DNA of 20,888 nt from JBBTVO01 sp038063195 (GCA_038063195.1 JBBTVO010000021.1:1-20888), one strand, 5' to 3'; shown: positions 7,410 through 14,091, counted from the first letter of the stretch. Numbers and translations are program-made. The notes: generated by a model not told the origin, from the sequence alone.

Positions 7410-7547
7410 ATGAACAAAAAGAGTTTTGTTTCAGATTTTAAGAAAGACAAAGATGATGATGACATCGAAGTTTATTCTGAGCAAAGAATTAAGGAGTTCT
7501 TGGAAGAAGATAAGCTTCCTCAGCGCAACTTAGAAAATTTAGCCTAA
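7410..7547 (+). CDS. 45-aa hypothetical charged small protein
   Basis: This short frame runs from ATG at 7410 to TAA at 7545-7547. The product begins MNKKSFVSDFKKDKDDDDIE and continues VYSEQRIKEFLEEDKLPQRN to a short end. It is dense in Asp, Glu and Lys, with one likely helix (SEQRIKEFLEEDK), no membrane segment and no signal peptide. I do not recognise a family. Its reality is supported by an extended -10 box at the standard spacing used elsewhere in this window and by a codon pattern like that of neighbouring genes. It may be a small regulator or an antitoxin-like protein, but no partner is adjacent; lepA follows 54 bp later behind its own promoter. Confidence 0.55.
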   Translation: MNKKSFVSDFKKDKDDDDIEVYSEQRIKEFLEEDKLPQRNLENLA

Positions 7548-7571
7548 TAATGGTCTAGTCTAATAATCATT

Positions 7572-7595
7572 TTGACATCCTAATTCTGTTATAAT
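7572..7595 (+). promoter_or_regulatory. promoter of lepA (extended -10, leaderless)
   Basis: TGTTATAAT (7587-7595) is an extended -10. The GTG start of lepA begins 6 nt after it, so the predicted first transcribed base is the G of the start codon. A TTGACA lies at 7572-7577, but its 12-nt spacing is too short for a standard -35, so the extended -10 is probably what matters. Confidence 0.65.
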
Positions 7596-7601
7596 TTCTC
7601 C

Positions 7602-9485
7602 GTGAACCAAAATAAAATAAGGAATTTTGCGATTATTGCTCATATTGATCATGGCAAGTCCACTCTTGCGGACCGCATTATGGAAATATGCGGCGCAATT
7701 GGGGAGAAGCACGAAGAGCAAATATTAGATAGTTTAGAGCTTGAGCGTGAGCATGGAATTACGATTAAACTGAAAGCCATAAGGCTTAATTATAAGCCTC
7801 AAGCACCAAATTCAAAATTACAAATCCTAAATAAATCACAAATTCAAAATTCAAATTCTGAAAAAAGTTTAGAAATTAGAAATTCGGATTTAGAACTTGC
7901 AAATTCAGCTTACCAGCTGAATTTGCTTGATACTCCCGGGCATGTTGATTTTTCTTATGAAGTATCCCGTTCTCTTGCATCAGTTGAGGGAGCATTGTTA
8001 ATTGTCGATGCTACACAAGGGATCCAGGCGCAGACACTTTCTAATTTTAATCTGGCAATTAATGCTGACTTAACACTCATACCTGTTATTAATAAAATCG
8101 ACATGCTTCAGGCAGATGTTGGGAGAACGATTAAAGAGCTTTTGGATCTGGGATTTAAAGAAAATGAGATCATAAAAGTTTCGGCAAAGACAGGGGAGAA
8201 TGTTGAAAAACTATTACAAGAAATTATCGCAAAGATTCCTGCGCCAAAAGAAATTAGCCCGAAGTTATCTGCTCTGATATTTGACTCAAGTCTTGATCCA
8301 TACAAGGGAGTAATTGCGACAGTAAGACTTTTTGGAGGCCGTTTAAAAATCGGCGATGAGATTTCTTTTTTAGCAACAGGAGCAAAAAGTATTATCCAAC
8401 AAGTTGGCTTTCTAACTCCGAAGCCGTATTATGCGCAAGAATTGAACTGCGGAGAAGTTGGCTTTATCGTCACGAATGTAAAAGATCTTTCTCTTGTTAA
8501 GGTTGGAGATACGATAACTCATCCAAAAGAACCAGCGCAACCACTCCCTGGATATCAAGAAGCAAAATCAGTTGTTTTTCTTTCTTTTTTCCCAATTGAT
8601 GCGTCAGACTTTCCGAAAATGAGAGATGCTTTGGAAAAACTCAAATTAAACGATGCGGCTCTTACATATTCATCTGAATCTTCTGTTTCTTTGGGGCAAG
8701 GCTTCCGTGTCGGTTTTCTTGGTCTTCTACATGCCCAAATTACTCAAGAAAGGCTTGAGCGTGAGCATGGACTTAATATCATGGTAACTTCTCCTTCAGT
8801 AAATTTTATAATTGATGGTAAAACAGTCAATAAGCCTTCTGACTTTAGTACGACTCCAGACTCAAAAGTCGAAGAACCTTATGCAAGAATAACAATTTTT
8901 GCACCTTCCAAATACTATGGACAGATAAACGAACTTATTTATAACAAAAGGGGGACAATTGAAAATTTTGAAAATATCGGAGCATCCCAGAAGATTGAAG
9001 CAATTATTCCGCTTCTTGAGATATTGATAGGGTTTTATGATGATTTAAAATCTCAAACTTCAGGATATGCTTCTTTTGATTTTGAAGTCATAGACTACAG
9101 GCCTGCAAAACTGGTAAAACTGGATATTCTGGTAAATTCCGAGCCGGTTGAAGGCCTTGCCCAAGTAGTGCCAAGTGAAAAAGCCGAGGAATTTGGCAGG
9201 AAATTGGTTGCAAAGCTGAAAGATGTAATTCCCCGTCAGAATATTCCTATTCCCGTACAGGCGGTTATTAATTTTGCACGGATAAAAGGCGGAGTAGGCG
9301 GAAAGATTTTGGCTCGTGAAACAATTACGGCATACAGAAAAGATGTTACGGCCAAGCTTTACGGCGGAGATGTTACGCGAAAGAATAAGCTTCTGGATAA
9401 GCAGAAAAAGGGAAAGAAAAGAATGAAAAGATTCGGAAATGTTGAGATCCCTCAGGAAGCCTTTTTAGCAGTTTTAAAGATTTAA
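7602..9485 (+). CDS. lepA: elongation factor 4 (LepA) with an in-frame insertion
   Basis: A 627-aa translational GTPase. G1 is AHIDHGKST (13-21), the switch region LEREHGITIK (47-56), G3 DTPGHVDFSYE (110-120), and G4 NKID. The LepA-specific C-terminus is present: CYGGD-type KLYGGDVTRKNKLLDKQK, then KKRMKRFGNVEIPQEAFLAVL. In the family it acts on stalled or mistranslocated ribosomes. The GTG start is set by the promoter 6 nt upstream and by the conserved KIRNFAIIAHIDHG. Residues about 66-103 replace the usual loop of about 6 residues between YK and YQLN by 38 residues, with repeat-like DNA beneath (see the repeat entry). The insertion lies between switch I and the G3 motif, near the nucleotide site. 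All GTPase motifs are intact, so the protein is probably functional. Confidence 0.95.
   Translation: MNQNKIRNFAIIAHIDHGKSTLADRIMEICGAIGEKHEEQILDSLELEREHGITIKLKAIRLNYKPQAPNSKLQILNKSQIQNSNSEKSLEIRNSDLELANSAYQLNLLDTPGHVDFSYEVSRSLASVEGALLIVDATQGIQAQTLSNFNLAINADLTLIPVINKIDMLQADVGRTIKELLDLGFKENEIIKVSAKTGENVEKLLQEIIAKIPAPKEISPKLSALIFDSSLDPYKGVIATVRLFGGRLKIGDEISFLATGAKSIIQQVGFLTPKPYYAQELNCGEVGFIVTNVKDLSLVKVGDTITHPKEPAQPLPGYQEAKSVVFLSFFPIDASDFPKMRDALEKLKLNDAALTYSSESSVSLGQGFRVGFLGLLHAQITQERLEREHGLNIMVTSPSVNFIIDGKTVNKPSDFSTTPDSKVEEPYARITIFAPSKYYGQINELIYNKRGTIENFENIGASQKIEAIIPLLEILIGFYDDLKSQTSGYASFDFEVIDYRPAKLVKLDILVNSEPVEGLAQVVPSEKAEEFGRKLVAKLKDVIPRQNIPIPVQAVINFARIKGGVGGKILARETITAYRKDVTAKLYGGDVTRKNKLLDKQKKGKKRMKRFGNVEIPQEAFLAVLKI
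7797..7910. repeat. AT-rich repeat-like insertion inside lepA
   Basis: The DNA for LepA residues 66-103 is low-complexity and repetitive. The 13-mer CAAATTCAAAATT occurs exactly at 7807-7819 and 7839-7851, with related words (CAAATCCTAAATA, AGAAATTAGAAATTC) in between and after. The remainder of lepA does not look like this. Compared with E. coli LepA, where YKASDGETYQLN spans the same place, about 32 extra residues are encoded. The insert preserves the frame and has no stop codon. It is probably a captured intergenic-type repeat; no second full copy is visible here. Confidence 0.65.
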
Positions 9486-9494
9486 AACTCTTTT

Positions 9495-9518
9495 CTTCTC
9501 TTTTACCGAAAAGAGAAG
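9495..9518. terminator. perfect 10-bp hairpin after lepA
   Basis: CTTCTCTTTT, loop ACCG, AAAAGAGAAG: a perfect inverted repeat starting 10 nt after the lepA stop, in the gap between two convergent genes. It lacks a following T-tract on either strand, so it may be a weak bidirectional terminator, an mRNA-stabilising stem, or one end of the GC-richer element that follows. Confidence 0.4.
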
Positions 9519-9701
9519 CAGAAACTCTTCGCCAAGTGGTGCTCGTGCTTTCAAATCTCTCTCGCTTAACGGGCCCCTCCGTAAGGTACCTCCCTGTTTC
9601 GCTCATTCGATTTTCACGCACTGCGCTCCAAAGGCGAAATTTAAAACAATGCACGAAATGCCGGATTGTCAAAGGAAACACATTTTAATTGCGGATTCGA
9701 A
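9519..9701. other. gene-free, GC-richer intergenic island
   Basis: The 252-bp gap between lepA and the cohesin-like gene holds no gene I accept. Bases about 9530-9640 are clearly richer in G+C than their surroundings (for example AACGGGCCCCTCCG and CACGCACTGCGCTCC). A minus-strand frame stays open across it into the lepA 3' end, but has no promoter and overlaps lepA in antisense. The block looks like an interspersed element or the remnant of a lost sequence. No tRNA or rRNA fold was found. Confidence 0.4.
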
Positions 9702-9735
9702 ACTAGTATCTAATATCTATTCACTAATATCTAAA
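9702..9735. repeat. short AT-rich CTAATATCTA-type repeat
   Basis: TAATATCTA occurs at 9711-9719, and AATATCTA again soon after at 9726-9733, just past the 3' end of the cohesin-like gene. Its words (CTAAT, ACTAAT, CTAGT) recall those at 11411-11425 and 13125-13151, each also placed just after a coding region. The similarity is only at the level of short words. Confidence 0.35.
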
Positions 9736-9737
9736 TT

Positions 9738-10931
9738 TTAGAGGATGAAGAGAATTGCAGCTCCAATTATTGTAAATAGTATTCCAAGAATTCCAATTCC
9801 TAAGATAGTCTCGGCAGGTCCTGTTGCTGCGAGTGTCGGTGTTGCCGTAGGCTGTACTGCGACTGGTGGTACTGTGGGAGCTGCGCCGCCCGAAGTTCCT
9901 GCACTTACTATAATAGTCTGACTGCAAGCTGCGGAAGCTCCGCTTGCATCATCCGTAAGGACTGCAGATGCTGTAAAAGTACCGGCACTACTATATATAT
10001 GTGATGAGGGTACGTTCACAGAATTTGTGCCTATTCCGCCTCCGCTTGTAACGTCCACTACTGCGCCTTCTCCGAAATTGAAGCTAGCCAGACTTATAGT
10101 TCCGTCACTGTCTGTGCCTGTTGCAGTAAAGTTAACAGTATATGGAAGTGTTCCGGTTGTGGGTACATCTATGGCAAGACCTGAGCAGACAGGAATTTGA
10201 TTGGTTGCAACAGGAGGAATTGGTGTGGCGGTAGGCACTGGGATAGGAGTGGCAGTAGGTTGAGGGACAGGCGTTGCTGTAGGTTGAGTAGTTACTCCAG
10301 GGACAGGCGTTGCTGTAGGAGTAGGTGTGACTTCTCCCTGAGCGACAATGACTACAAAGGCAGGAGAACTTCCGGCAAGTACGTTTGAATTGGTATCTCC
10401 TGAGCCAATAGGAACCACGATAGTGTTCCCGTCAAAAGTAATCTTGGTGGGAGTCCCGACATCTGTGATCGCAAGTGCTTTAAGAGTAACAGTGCCAATA
10501 GTTGTTTTCTGGGTTATTGCTTTGGTAGGATCTATAGCAGCAGGAGAAAAAGATACATTTATCTGACCGGGAGTATTATTAATATCCCCCAAAAGGTTTC
10601 CCATTACTGTAGTGTTAGGCGTAATCCCTTGTCCTTCGATAGCGAGTTTTGTCGAATCATAATTAATAATAAGAGTAAGTCCGCCGACAACATTTGTTCC
10701 TGGATCCATCACCACATCAAAAGATACCGTCTCTCCTATGGATACGGTTTTGGGAGTTGTCTCTGTGGTAGGATTTTTAGTTGTGGTATCCACAAAAGAA
10801 AGATTGGTGGCAGGAGCTGCACCACTTCTGGTCTGCTGTTGCTTTTGAACCACAAAGACAGTGAGAGGAATTGCTATTAGGAGTATTACTCCTAGTCCAA
10901 GTAGGATTAGTTTTTTAGGCGATAGAGACAT
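9738..10931 (-). CDS. cell-surface protein with cohesin-like and PKD-like domains and a LAATG C-terminal anchor
   Basis: A 397-aa protein counted from ATG at 10931. A signal or anchor helix spans about 8-28 (LILLGLGVILLIAIPLTVFVV region). A cohesin-like beta domain covers about 40-195: SIGETVSFDVVMDPGTNVVGGLTL, INYDSTKLAIEG and QINVSFSP are typical of dockerin-binding or surface cohesin folds. A Pro/Thr stalk with repeated PTATPVP follows (about 200-245), then a PKD/Ig-like domain (about 250-345: NFTATGTDSDGTISLASFNFGEG, HIYSSAGTFTASAVLTDD). Next comes LAATG (367-371), then a hydrophobic helix that ends the protein with almost no positive tail. LAxTG is the motif of class E sortases, so sortase anchoring is possible, although Lys/Arg after the helix are missing. 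A longer frame starting at a TTG at 10979 is rejected because that TTG is the -35 TTGACA of the promoter. Confidence 0.85.
   Translation of the reverse strand: MSLSPKKLILLGLGVILLIAIPLTVFVVQKQQQTRSGAAPATNLSFVDTTTKNPTTETTPKTVSIGETVSFDVVMDPGTNVVGGLTLIINYDSTKLAIEGQGITPNTTVMGNLLGDINNTPGQINVSFSPAAIDPTKAITQKTTIGTVTLKALAITDVGTPTKITFDGNTIVVPIGSGDTNSNVLAGSSPAFVVIVAQGEVTPTPTATPVPGVTTQPTATPVPQPTATPIPVPTATPIPPVATNQIPVCSGLAIDVPTTGTLPYTVNFTATGTDSDGTISLASFNFGEGAVVDVTSGGGIGTNSVNVPSSHIYSSAGTFTASAVLTDDASGASAACSQTIIVSAGTSGGAAPTVPPVAVQPTATPTLAATGPAETILGIGILGILFTIIGAAILFIL
10264..10319. repeat. 20-nt direct repeat coding for the Pro/Thr stalk
   Basis: GGGACAGGCGTTGCTGTAGG occurs exactly at 10264-10283 and 10300-10319, 36 nt apart. 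On the minus strand it encodes PTATPVP units of the stalk. In-frame repeats of this kind allow stalk length to vary by recombination or slippage. Confidence 0.8.
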
Positions 10932-10949
10932 ATTTTGCCGCTTAGATTT

Positions 10950-10979
10950 ATCGTAATAGAATACAAGAGTATATGTCAA
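10950..10979 (-). promoter_or_regulatory. promoter of the cohesin-like surface protein gene
   Basis: Minus strand: TTGACA (10979-10974), an 18-nt spacer, then TACGAT (10955-10950). The -10 ends 18 nt before ATG 10931. The perfect -35 argues that the coding start is 10931 and not the TTG inside it. Confidence 0.6.
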
Positions 10980-11001
10980 GGACAGCTCTAACTATAGGTT
11001 A

Positions 11002-11030
11002 TTGACAGTAAATTGCTTTTGATGTATAAA
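11002..11030 (+). promoter_or_regulatory. sigma70-type promoter of groES-groEL
   Basis: TTGACA (11002-11007), a 17-nt spacer, then TATAAA (11025-11030). This is the closest to consensus in the window, as expected for a highly expressed chaperonin operon. The predicted start lies near 11037, inside the CIRCE-like operator, leaving a leader of about 40 nt before groES. Confidence 0.8.
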
Positions 11031-11057
11031 TTAGCAATCACTTTGTTCAAGTGATAT
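11031..11057 (+). promoter_or_regulatory. degenerate CIRCE element (HrcA operator)
   Basis: The CIRCE consensus is TTAGCACTC-N9-GAGTGCTAA. Here TTAGCAATC is followed by exactly nine bases and AAGTGATAT: 8/9 and 6/9 matches, 15 of 18 overall. It begins at the base after the -10 box and spans the predicted transcription start of groESL, the classical position for HrcA repression released by heat. The inner arms ATCACTT and AAGTGAT also form a perfect 7-bp inverted repeat. hrcA itself is not in the window. Confidence 0.65.
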
Positions 11058-11076
11058 TTTTTGACCTAAAAAGCTT

Positions 11077-11382
11077 ATGGCAGGTAAAACTAAATCAAAA
11101 ATTACACCGCTTTTCGACAATGTTCTCATAAGACCGCTTGATGCGGAAGAAAAAACAGCAAGCGGAATAATCCTTCCGGATAGTGTAAAAGAAAAACCGC
11201 AAATCGGCGAGGTAATGGCAATTGGAGCCGGAAAAATAATGCCAAAGGGAGAAAAAGAGCCTATGGTTGTTAAAGTAGGACAAAAAGTAATGTATAAGAA
11301 ATGGGGCGGAAATGAAGTTAAAGTTGAAAATGAAGAATGGACAATAGTTGAGCAAAAAGATATCCTAGCGGTAGTAGGTTAG
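11077..11382 (+). CDS. groES: co-chaperonin GroES (Hsp10)
   Basis: A 101-aa protein, normal for the family. ITPLFDNVLIRPLDAEEKTASGIILPD covers the first strands and the mobile loop (ASGIILPDSVKEKPQIG, about 28-44) that binds GroEL. GEVMAIGAGK and VKVGQKVMYKKWGGNEVK follow, and the end is DILAVVG. The cytosolic heptamer caps GroEL. The N-terminus has about 7 extra basic and polar residues (MAGKTKSK). It is first gene of the groESL operon, behind the promoter and CIRCE-like site; groEL follows after 71 bp. No clear Shine-Dalgarno sequence precedes the ATG. Confidence 0.97.
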   Translation: MAGKTKSKITPLFDNVLIRPLDAEEKTASGIILPDSVKEKPQIGEVMAIGAGKIMPKGEKEPMVVKVGQKVMYKKWGGNEVKVENEEWTIVEQKDILAVVG

Positions 11383-11396
11383 GACTAAAAGAATAA

Positions 11397-11422
11397 AGTG
11401 ATAAGTCAATTGACTAATCACT
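11397..11422. repeat. 26-bp near-perfect palindrome between groES and groEL
   Basis: The 13-nt left arm AGTGATAAGTCAA pairs with TTGACTAATCACT with one mismatch. In RNA it would form a strong stem in the 71-nt spacer of the groESL transcript. It has no T-tract, so it is not a classical terminator. It could set the groES:groEL ratio by processing or partial termination, or be a mobile palindromic repeat. Confidence 0.6.
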
Positions 11423-11453
11423 AAAATCCTTTAATCTTAAATTCTTAAATAAT

Positions 11454-13118
11454 ATGGCAAAGCAAATTAAATATAGTGCGGATGCAAGACAGTCTCTTAT
11501 AAACGGAGTAAATAAGCTGGCCAATGCCGTGGCTACAACTCTCGGACCCAAAGGACGAAACGTTGCTCTTGATAAAAAATGGGGAGCTCCAAATGTGGTT
11601 CATGACGGCGTTACTGTAGCCAAGGAAGTGGAGCTAGAAGACGCGTTTGAGAACATGGGTGCGCAGATGGTAAAAGAAGCGGCTTCAAAGACAAATGATG
11701 TAGCAGGAGATGGTACAACTACAGCAACGGTAATCGCGCGGGAGCTGGTAAATCAGGGTTTTCAGAAAATTAATGAAGGATACAATCCTATGCTTCTTAA
11801 GCATGAACTTGAAAAAGGAGTCGACAGAGTCTTAAAAGTTCTTGACTCTATGAAGCAGGATGTGAAGGGTGATGATGTAAAGAAAGTCGCGACAATTTCT
11901 GCTCAAGATGAAACAATAGGAAGTCTTATCGCTGAAGCTCTTGAAAAGGTTGGTAAAGATGGAGTTATTACAGTAGAAGAAGGAAGAGGTCTTGAATTGT
12001 CAATTGATTATAAGGAAGGTATGGAATTTGACAGAGGATACGCATCTTCTTATTTCGTAACCAATCCGGACAAGATGGAAGCTGAGATGGATGATCCATA
12101 TATTCTGATCACAGATAAGAAAATTTCAAATCTTGCCGAACTTCTTCCGTTCCTCGAAAATTTAGTTAAAGTTTCCAAAAATCTTGTAATTATTGCTGAC
12201 GAGATAGAGGGAGAAGCACTTGCAACTTTGGTTGTTAATAAACTTCGAGGGACTTTTAACGCAGTTGCAATAAAGGCTCCAGGATTTGGTGATAGAAGAA
12301 AAGAAATGCTTGAGGATATCGCTATTCTTACAGGAGGGACTGTAATTTCTGAGGATACCGGTAGGAAGCTTGAGAGCGTGACAGTTGAGGATTGCGGAAG
12401 AGCAGATAAGGTCTGGGCAGATAAGGAAAACACTAGAATAATTGGTGGAAAAGGAAAAGTGGCAGATATTAAAGCTAGAATTGCACAAATAAAAAGAGCT
12501 ATGGATAATACAACTTCAGATTTTGACAAAGAAAAACTTGCGGAAAGACTGGCAAAGCTTTCAGGAGGAGTAGCAGTCGTAAATGTAGGAGCTGCAACTG
12601 AGATAGAACTTAAAGAAAGAAAAGAAAGAGTAATTGATGCAGTTGCTGCAACAAAAGCCGCACTTGAAGAAGGAGTTGTAGCGGGCGGAGGAATTACATT
12701 GTTCAGGATTAGAAATGTCTTAGTAACAGATTATAGTAAGTTTGAAAAAACAAAAGGAATTAACCAAAAACAAGTAATTGAATTCGTAGACAACGGTTAT
12801 CCGGGATGGGCAATTCTTTATAACGCACTGGCGGCTCCTTTGTTTGGGATACTTGCAAATGCTGGAGTCAATCTTCAAAGTGTCTTGGGTGAAATAAGAG
12901 ATGCTAAGAATGATAATGTTGGCTACGACGTTATTACTAATAAGATAGGAAATATGATAGAGCTTGGAATTCTGGATCCTGCAAAAGTAACCAGACTGGC
13001 TCTGATAAATGCAGTATCTGTGGCAGGAATGATACTCACAACTGAAGCGCTTATAACTGATATTCCTGAAAAGAAGGAGGCAATGCCTCCAATGCCTCCG
13101 GGAGGAATGGACTACTAA
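11454..13118 (+). CDS. groEL: chaperonin GroEL (Hsp60)
   Basis: A 554-aa protein starting MAKQIKYSADARQSL. ATP-site motifs are TLGPKGRNVAL (29-39), HDGVTVAKEVE (50-60) and AGDGTTTATV (84-93). The apical domain contains AIKAPGFGDRRKEMLEDIAILTGG. The hinge and nucleotide motif DAVAATKAALEEGVVAGGG holds the catalytic-site Asp. The C-terminus ends in the Met/Pro/Gly-rich PPMPPGGMDY, a short version of the family GGM tail. It folds proteins in the GroES-capped cytosolic chamber. Between GGGITLFR and NAGVN the segment (KGINQKQVIEFVDNGYPGW and onwards) looks about ten residues longer than in E. coli, at the equatorial-domain stretch usually ending EEPLRQIAENAG. No Shine-Dalgarno sequence is obvious. 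Confidence 0.97.
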   Translation: MAKQIKYSADARQSLINGVNKLANAVATTLGPKGRNVALDKKWGAPNVVHDGVTVAKEVELEDAFENMGAQMVKEAASKTNDVAGDGTTTATVIARELVNQGFQKINEGYNPMLLKHELEKGVDRVLKVLDSMKQDVKGDDVKKVATISAQDETIGSLIAEALEKVGKDGVITVEEGRGLELSIDYKEGMEFDRGYASSYFVTNPDKMEAEMDDPYILITDKKISNLAELLPFLENLVKVSKNLVIIADEIEGEALATLVVNKLRGTFNAVAIKAPGFGDRRKEMLEDIAILTGGTVISEDTGRKLESVTVEDCGRADKVWADKENTRIIGGKGKVADIKARIAQIKRAMDNTTSDFDKEKLAERLAKLSGGVAVVNVGAATEIELKERKERVIDAVAATKAALEEGVVAGGGITLFRIRNVLVTDYSKFEKTKGINQKQVIEFVDNGYPGWAILYNALAAPLFGILANAGVNLQSVLGEIRDAKNDNVGYDVITNKIGNMIELGILDPAKVTRLALINAVSVAGMILTTEALITDIPEKKEAMPPMPPGGMDY

Positions 13119-13124
13119 AACAGC

Positions 13125-13151
13125 GACTAGGAATTAGCGATTAGCAACTAG
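13125..13151. repeat. short repeat-like sequence after groEL
   Basis: GACTAGGAATTAGCGATTAG and AACTAG: the ends form a short inverted repeat (ACTAG/CTAGT) and the interior repeats AATTAGCGATTAGC. It lies 7 bp past the groEL stop. It shares CTAAT/ATTAG words with the sites near 9702 and 11411. Confidence 0.35.
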
Positions 13152-13203
13152 TTTAAAATTACAATACAAAAATTTTGTCCCTCCCTCTATTTTCTATTTT
13201 TTC

Positions 13204-13212
13204 TGCTATAAT
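13204..13212 (+). promoter_or_regulatory. extended -10 promoter of the PEGA/SH3 protein gene
   Basis: TGCTATAAT, a consensus extended -10. The ATG lies 25 nt downstream, so the predicted leader is about 18 nt. It is pyrimidine-rich and has no Shine-Dalgarno sequence. Confidence 0.6.
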
Positions 13213-13237
13213 TATTTTTACTTCTATTCTCTAGTTT

Positions 13238-14074
13238 ATGAAAAAGATAATTTATTACATTGTCCCATTTGTGGCCGCAGTAGTTGTTTTTGCGGTTATA
13301 GTTATCTTTATCAATCAGAAGACAGGCAAAGGAGCCCTTCAAGTTACCTCCAAACCGCCAAGCGATGTATATCTTAACGGTAAAATGATTGGTACGACCC
13401 CGGTATGTAAATGTGATCAGAAAGATATGATCGGCGTTGGAGAATACCGTCTTAGGCTGGTTCCCAAAGATACGAGTCTCCCGCCTTATGAAGAAAAAAT
13501 CGAAGTTACCAATTCAACGTTGACCGTTGTAGATAAGACTTTTGGAGACGAATCATCGGGAAGCATCATAACGCTTACGCCGATCAGAGATAAAAAAGAT
13601 GCCCAGCTTATGGTAATATCCTCTCCTGATAAGTCGGATCTGGCACTTGATGATAATCCCCAGGAAAAAACACCCGTACTTCTAAAAAATCTCACCGAGT
13701 CGGACCATGAAATCCAATTAAAAAAAGAGGGCTACATAGATAAGATTTTGCGAATCAGAACCACGAAAGGATTTTTACTTAAAGCAATTGTTTATCTTAG
13801 TCCCAATTCTTCGGGGAGCAATTCCGCCCTTCCTAATTTTGACCCGACACCGACAATTGCGCCGACAAGTTCTGTTTCAAAAGTTCTGATACTTGATACT
13901 CCTACAGGATTTCTTAGGGTTAGATCAAGCAGCAGCGCATCAACGAGTGAAGTAGGAAGGGTAACTCCGGGAGAGACTTACGATGTCCTTGAAGAAGATG
14001 AGGGATGGTATAAAATTAAATTGAAAGATGGAACAGAAGGCTGGGTAAGCTCCCAATACGCAAAGAAGCAATAA
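13238..14074 (+). CDS. membrane-anchored PEGA-PEGA-SH3 domain envelope protein
   Basis: A 278-aa protein. One N-terminal membrane helix spans about 5-26. The first PEGA domain is about 32-112: GALQVTSKPPSDVYLNGKMIGTTP is a textbook PEGA start. It contains a CKC pair (57-59) that is unusual for an extracytoplasmic domain. A second, diverged PEGA-like domain is about 121-188: AQLMVISSPDKSDLALDDN, TPVLLKNL, HEIQLKKEGY. A Ser/Pro/Thr linker (190-214) leads to a bacterial SH3 domain (about 216-278: GFLRVRSSSSASTSEVGRV, YDVLEEDEGWYKIKL, GTEGWVSSQYAKK). PEGA and SH3b domains usually act outside the cell and may bind wall or surface polymers. The final codons are duplicated further downstream (see the direct repeats). 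The exact role is unknown. Confidence 0.85.
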   Translation: MKKIIYYIVPFVAAVVVFAVIVIFINQKTGKGALQVTSKPPSDVYLNGKMIGTTPVCKCDQKDMIGVGEYRLRLVPKDTSLPPYEEKIEVTNSTLTVVDKTFGDESSGSIITLTPIRDKKDAQLMVISSPDKSDLALDDNPQEKTPVLLKNLTESDHEIQLKKEGYIDKILRIRTTKGFLLKAIVYLSPNSSGSNSALPNFDPTPTIAPTSSVSKVLILDTPTGFLRVRSSSSASTSEVGRVTPGETYDVLEEDEGWYKIKLKDGTEGWVSSQYAKKQ

Positions 14075-14077
14075 CTC
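14046..14077 (+). repeat. direct repeat copy A: 3' end of the SH3 protein gene
   Basis: A 32-bp stretch covering the last codons (SSQYAKKQ, stop). It matches 14671-14702 at 27 of 32 positions; the period between the copies is 625 bp. The two copies bracket the BrnT/BrnA-like genes. Confidence 0.75.
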
Positions 14078-14091
14078 CGGAAGCACGATTG

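Noticed and set aside
7572..7577. TTGACA as the -35 box of lepA
   Set aside because: It is 12 nt from the TATAAT, too close for a standard promoter; the extended -10 explains the start better.
9373..9681. 102-codon minus-strand open frame over the lepA 3' end and the GC-richer gap
   Set aside because: It runs antisense to the conserved end of lepA, has no promoter or ribosome site, and its lepA half has no independent protein character. Only the underlying DNA island is reported.
9691..9701. GGATTCGAAAC, resembling a tRNA T-loop
   Set aside because: The flanks do not pair as a T-stem and no acceptor, D or anticodon arm can be built around it.
10932..10979. 16-residue N-terminal extension of the cohesin-like protein from TTG at 10979
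   Set aside because: The TTG is the start of a perfect TTGACA -35 box, and the natural signal/anchor sequence begins at ATG 10931.
12050..12529. 159-codon minus-strand open frame inside groEL
   Set aside because: It is a shadow of the strongly conserved GroEL coding frame, with no start signals and no recognisable product.
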